From Rothia mucilaginosa (lineage in GTDB: Bacteria; Actinomycetota; Actinomycetes; Actinomycetales; Micrococcaceae), in NCBI RefSeq assembly GCF_019334805.1, contig NZ_CP079822.1, positions 1,302,001-1,366,000 of the forward strand: a DNA stretch of 64,000 nucleotides. The letters are read 5' to 3'. Positions within the stretch are counted from its first letter, which is position 1; each line of letters starts with the position of its first letter. A model generated the notes under the pieces. It was not told the DNA's origin. It saw only the letters and a program-made list of their open reading frames with translations, and ran no database searches. Positions 62,353-64,000 of the stretch are shown here, in pieces. The position numbers and the translations under genes are program-made.

Positions 62353-62612
62353 CGGAACGCAGAACAGCAGCATGCAGAGGACCCGAACGCGGAGGCTTCG
62401 CGTGTAGCGGAGCAGAGCTAACGCACACCGACGGGCGGGCGAATCCCCGCGCATCCGCGCCTCTGCCGGGTGATGCCTGAGGGGTGTTGATGGGGTGATA
62501 AGTGGCGGTGTGACACGCTCTCAACGATGCCCAGCCACTGCTCAGATTCCCTTAAAGTACGCGTGATACGGTAGAGACAGAAACACGACCCGCACCTGCC
62601 AGGAGGCCACTC

Positions 62613-63416
62613 ATGGGCGCTACACACCTGAACACAGATGCCGCTTCATCCGCAGAACACCCGGATGAAGATATCAGTATGCAGACCCGCTTTCAGGCGC
62701 CTATCCGTCACGTGACTCCTGCCACGCCGGAGGTGTCCGTTCCGCTGAACGCGCCGCCTGTGGTGACGGGCTCGCATCCGGTTATTTCGGCTACTTCTAC
62801 CGTCATCATTCAGGATGGTACGAACCCGCCGATTGTGGTGCGTACGCACCCGACGGGTCCTCTACCGCCGTTCCCGGGGCAGGGGCAGCTGCCCGCTTTT
62901 CTGCGCACCTACACCGCTGATGAGGTGAAGGAACGCAAACAGAAGCTCAAGAAGAACCTGCTGGTCCGCGCCGTTATTCTGTGCATTTTGAGCATCGTTG
63001 AAGGCCTCATTATCTCCCAGTACACGCAGCCGTTGGCGATTTGCTTTGGTTTTGTGGCGGCGCTTTACCTGGTGGTTCAGATGTGGCCGCTGATGCGCCC
63101 TCCGCGTGATTCGGCGGACGCCTCCGTGTATAGCGTTTGGGCTATCTGCTCCCTGATTGGGTTTGTTGCGGTGGGGCTGGTGCTTTCACCGATTACGTTC
63201 CTGCTGCTGATGCTCGACTGGGCTGGGGTTTCGATGGGGCTTGACCCCCTGCTGATACTTGTTGTCTTGGGCTTGGTCTGGTTGAGCGAGGTCGGTTTAT
63301 CGTTGCTGACCATTTACCGCTTCAACAACTTGCGAATTGCGATGGCGAACCGGGCAGATTCTCCGTTGCTACCTGAAAGTATTTCTGCGACGGTTGACCC
63401 GTCCACTTCTGCCTAA
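62613..63416 (+). CDS. Hypothetical multi-span membrane protein
   Basis: A 267-residue protein with a long polar, Pro/Thr/Val-rich N-terminus (about 1-105) and four to five spans in the rest. ccaggaggccactc precedes the ATG. It resembles the previous membrane gene in general layout (polar head, four spans, short tail). No family is recognised. Confidence 0.7.
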   Translation: MGATHLNTDAASSAEHPDEDISMQTRFQAPIRHVTPATPEVSVPLNAPPVVTGSHPVISATSTVIIQDGTNPPIVVRTHPTGPLPPFPGQGQLPAFLRTYTADEVKERKQKLKKNLLVRAVILCILSIVEGLIISQYTQPLAICFGFVAALYLVVQMWPLMRPPRDSADASVYSVWAICSLIGFVAVGLVLSPITFLLLMLDWAGVSMGLDPLLILVVLGLVWLSEVGLSLLTIYRFNNLRIAMANRADSPLLPESISATVDPSTSA

Positions 63417-63426
63417 AGTTTTTTGA

Positions 63427-63456
63427 GGCGGCGCGGTAGATGAACGCCGCGCCGCC
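63427..63456 (+). terminator. Hairpin after the 62613 gene
   Basis: ggcggcgcgg pairs perfectly with ccgcgccgcc around a 10-nt loop; no T-run follows. Confidence 0.5.
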
Positions 63457-63526
63457 ACCCACACACCACACACTCGCTCATACATCTTCCACACACACTA
63501 TCAGCCGACATTCGAAAGATTCAGCT

Positions 63527-64000
63527 ATGTCCGCCGTCGAGTCCTCTCCGCCATCCGCTCCGAACACCACGCATCCTACGAAGCCTGCCACCCCCACTCT
63601 CGTGTCTGTGGCGGGTTGGGTTCTGCTCGCTATTGCCGTGGGTTGGCTGGTGCTGATTGGGTACACGGGTGTCACGTATGCGACGACGCAGCTGTCGCAT
63701 TTTTCGACTTGGCGCGCCCAGTCGCTGGTGGAGGCGCAGGCGTACTATCCGGTGATGTTTTTGCTGGTCAGCGCCTTCGGTAACGTGACGTTGCACGGTT
63801 TCTGCACTGTGGCGTACCTGCGTGGTTACCGTTGGGCGGCGCTGGTGCTGTCGGTGGCGTTGGCGCTGGGTGTGTTGGCATCCCTGCTGATTATGCTGGC
63901 AGTCGCGGCTCTTCTGGGTACGTTGAATGGTGCGCCGAGCCAGGATGTTGAGCTGCTGCTCAGTAGCGCCTCCCCGCTGTACACGCCGGTATATATTGCT
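63527..64000 (+). CDS. Hypothetical membrane protein, 3' end outside window
   Basis: The ATG at 63527 opens a frame of at least 158 codons to the window end. A Pro/Thr-rich N-terminus (about 25 residues) precedes spans near 27-45, 78-100 and 107-131. gaaaga lies 7 nt upstream. It is the third consecutive gene with a polar head and hydrophobic body. No family is recognised. Confidence 0.7.
   Translation, partial: MSAVESSPPSAPNTTHPTKPATPTLVSVAGWVLLAIAVGWLVLIGYTGVTYATTQLSHFSTWRAQSLVEAQAYYPVMFLLVSAFGNVTLHGFCTVAYLRGYRWAALVLSVALALGVLASLLIMLAVAALLGTLNGAPSQDVELLLSSASPLYTPVYIA

Noticed and set aside
1..64000. CRISPR arrays or cas genes
   Set aside because: I saw no regularly spaced identical repeats and no Cas-like proteins. 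The Abi-associated hairpin units are only two and dissimilar in the middle.
1..64000. Prophage
   Set aside because: Apart from the single IS3-family element there are no integrase, capsid, portal, terminase or lysis genes. The beta-helix pair alone is not evidence for phage.

Overview
The window is high-GC bacterial chromosome (roughly 60% G+C by eye). The gene order ppa / dacB / tilS-hpt-ftsH-folE / folP-folB-folK-DUF3180 / panC-lysS / lsr2 / clpC / mutY / disA / radA is that of an actinobacterium. The closest fit I can suggest is the Micrococcaceae, and a Rothia-like organism in particular, but species is an inference because no rRNA is present. A near-perfect parS site at 23.1 kb suggests the window lies in the origin-proximal part of the chromosome.

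Layout. 1-2.6 kb: the 3' part of a fused ABC exporter whose two ATPase halves are degenerate in complementary ways. 2.8-7 kb: acetate kinase, an M48-type membrane peptidase and a bile-acid/sodium-symporter-like protein. 7-12 kb: two tandem paralogous beta-helix proteins without signal peptides, then a secreted SLH-like protein. 12-17 kb: exonuclease III, a manganese-type ABC importer (mntABC) and its likely regulator MntR, both with candidate operators. 17-23 kb: a SatD-like protein, an MFS transporter and a RecB/DNA2-like helicase. 23-31 kb: parS, dacB, ppa, an orphan HipB-like HTH gene with a striking double operator, tilS, hpt, ftsH and folE. 31.2-32.6 kb: a lower-GC cargo segment with an Abi_2/AbiF-type HEPN protein preceded by about 250 bp of repeated RNA hairpins; it separates folE from the rest of the folate operon. 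33-42 kb: folP, folB, folK, DUF3180, two bacterial PH-domain proteins, a DUF2520 protein, panC and lysS. 42-47 kb: lsr2 in an AT-rich surrounding, and clpC. 47-55 kb: mutY, an anchored Ser/Thr/Ala-rich protein, a complete IS3-family element inserted into the loop of a transcription terminator, disA and radA (divergent), and a FUSC-type membrane protein. 55-60 kb: a glycosyltransferase / pyruvyl-transferase pair, a PhoU-like/PiT phosphate transport pair, and a candidate stand-alone small RNA gene. 60-64 kb: a hypothetical protein, tRNA-Lys(TTT), a single-domain asparaginase-like protein and three multi-spanning membrane proteins, the last cut by the window end.

How the parts work together. Most of the window is housekeeping: folate and pantothenate synthesis, translation, proteolysis (FtsH, ClpC), DNA maintenance (ExoIII, MutY, DisA/RadA, the helicase), metal and phosphate uptake, and wall synthesis (DacB). 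At least twelve genes show a -10-like TANNNT hexamer 6-7 nt before the start codon and no Shine-Dalgarno sequence, so leaderless mRNAs look common here. The accessory material is the ABC exporter at the left edge, the beta-helix pair, the Abi/RNA module, the HipB-like gene and the IS element.

The strongest leads for new biology are the Abi_2 gene with its upstream repeated hairpins (a possible HEPN toxin with an RNA antitoxin), the 139-nt small RNA gene near 59.9 kb, and the half-site ABC exporter.
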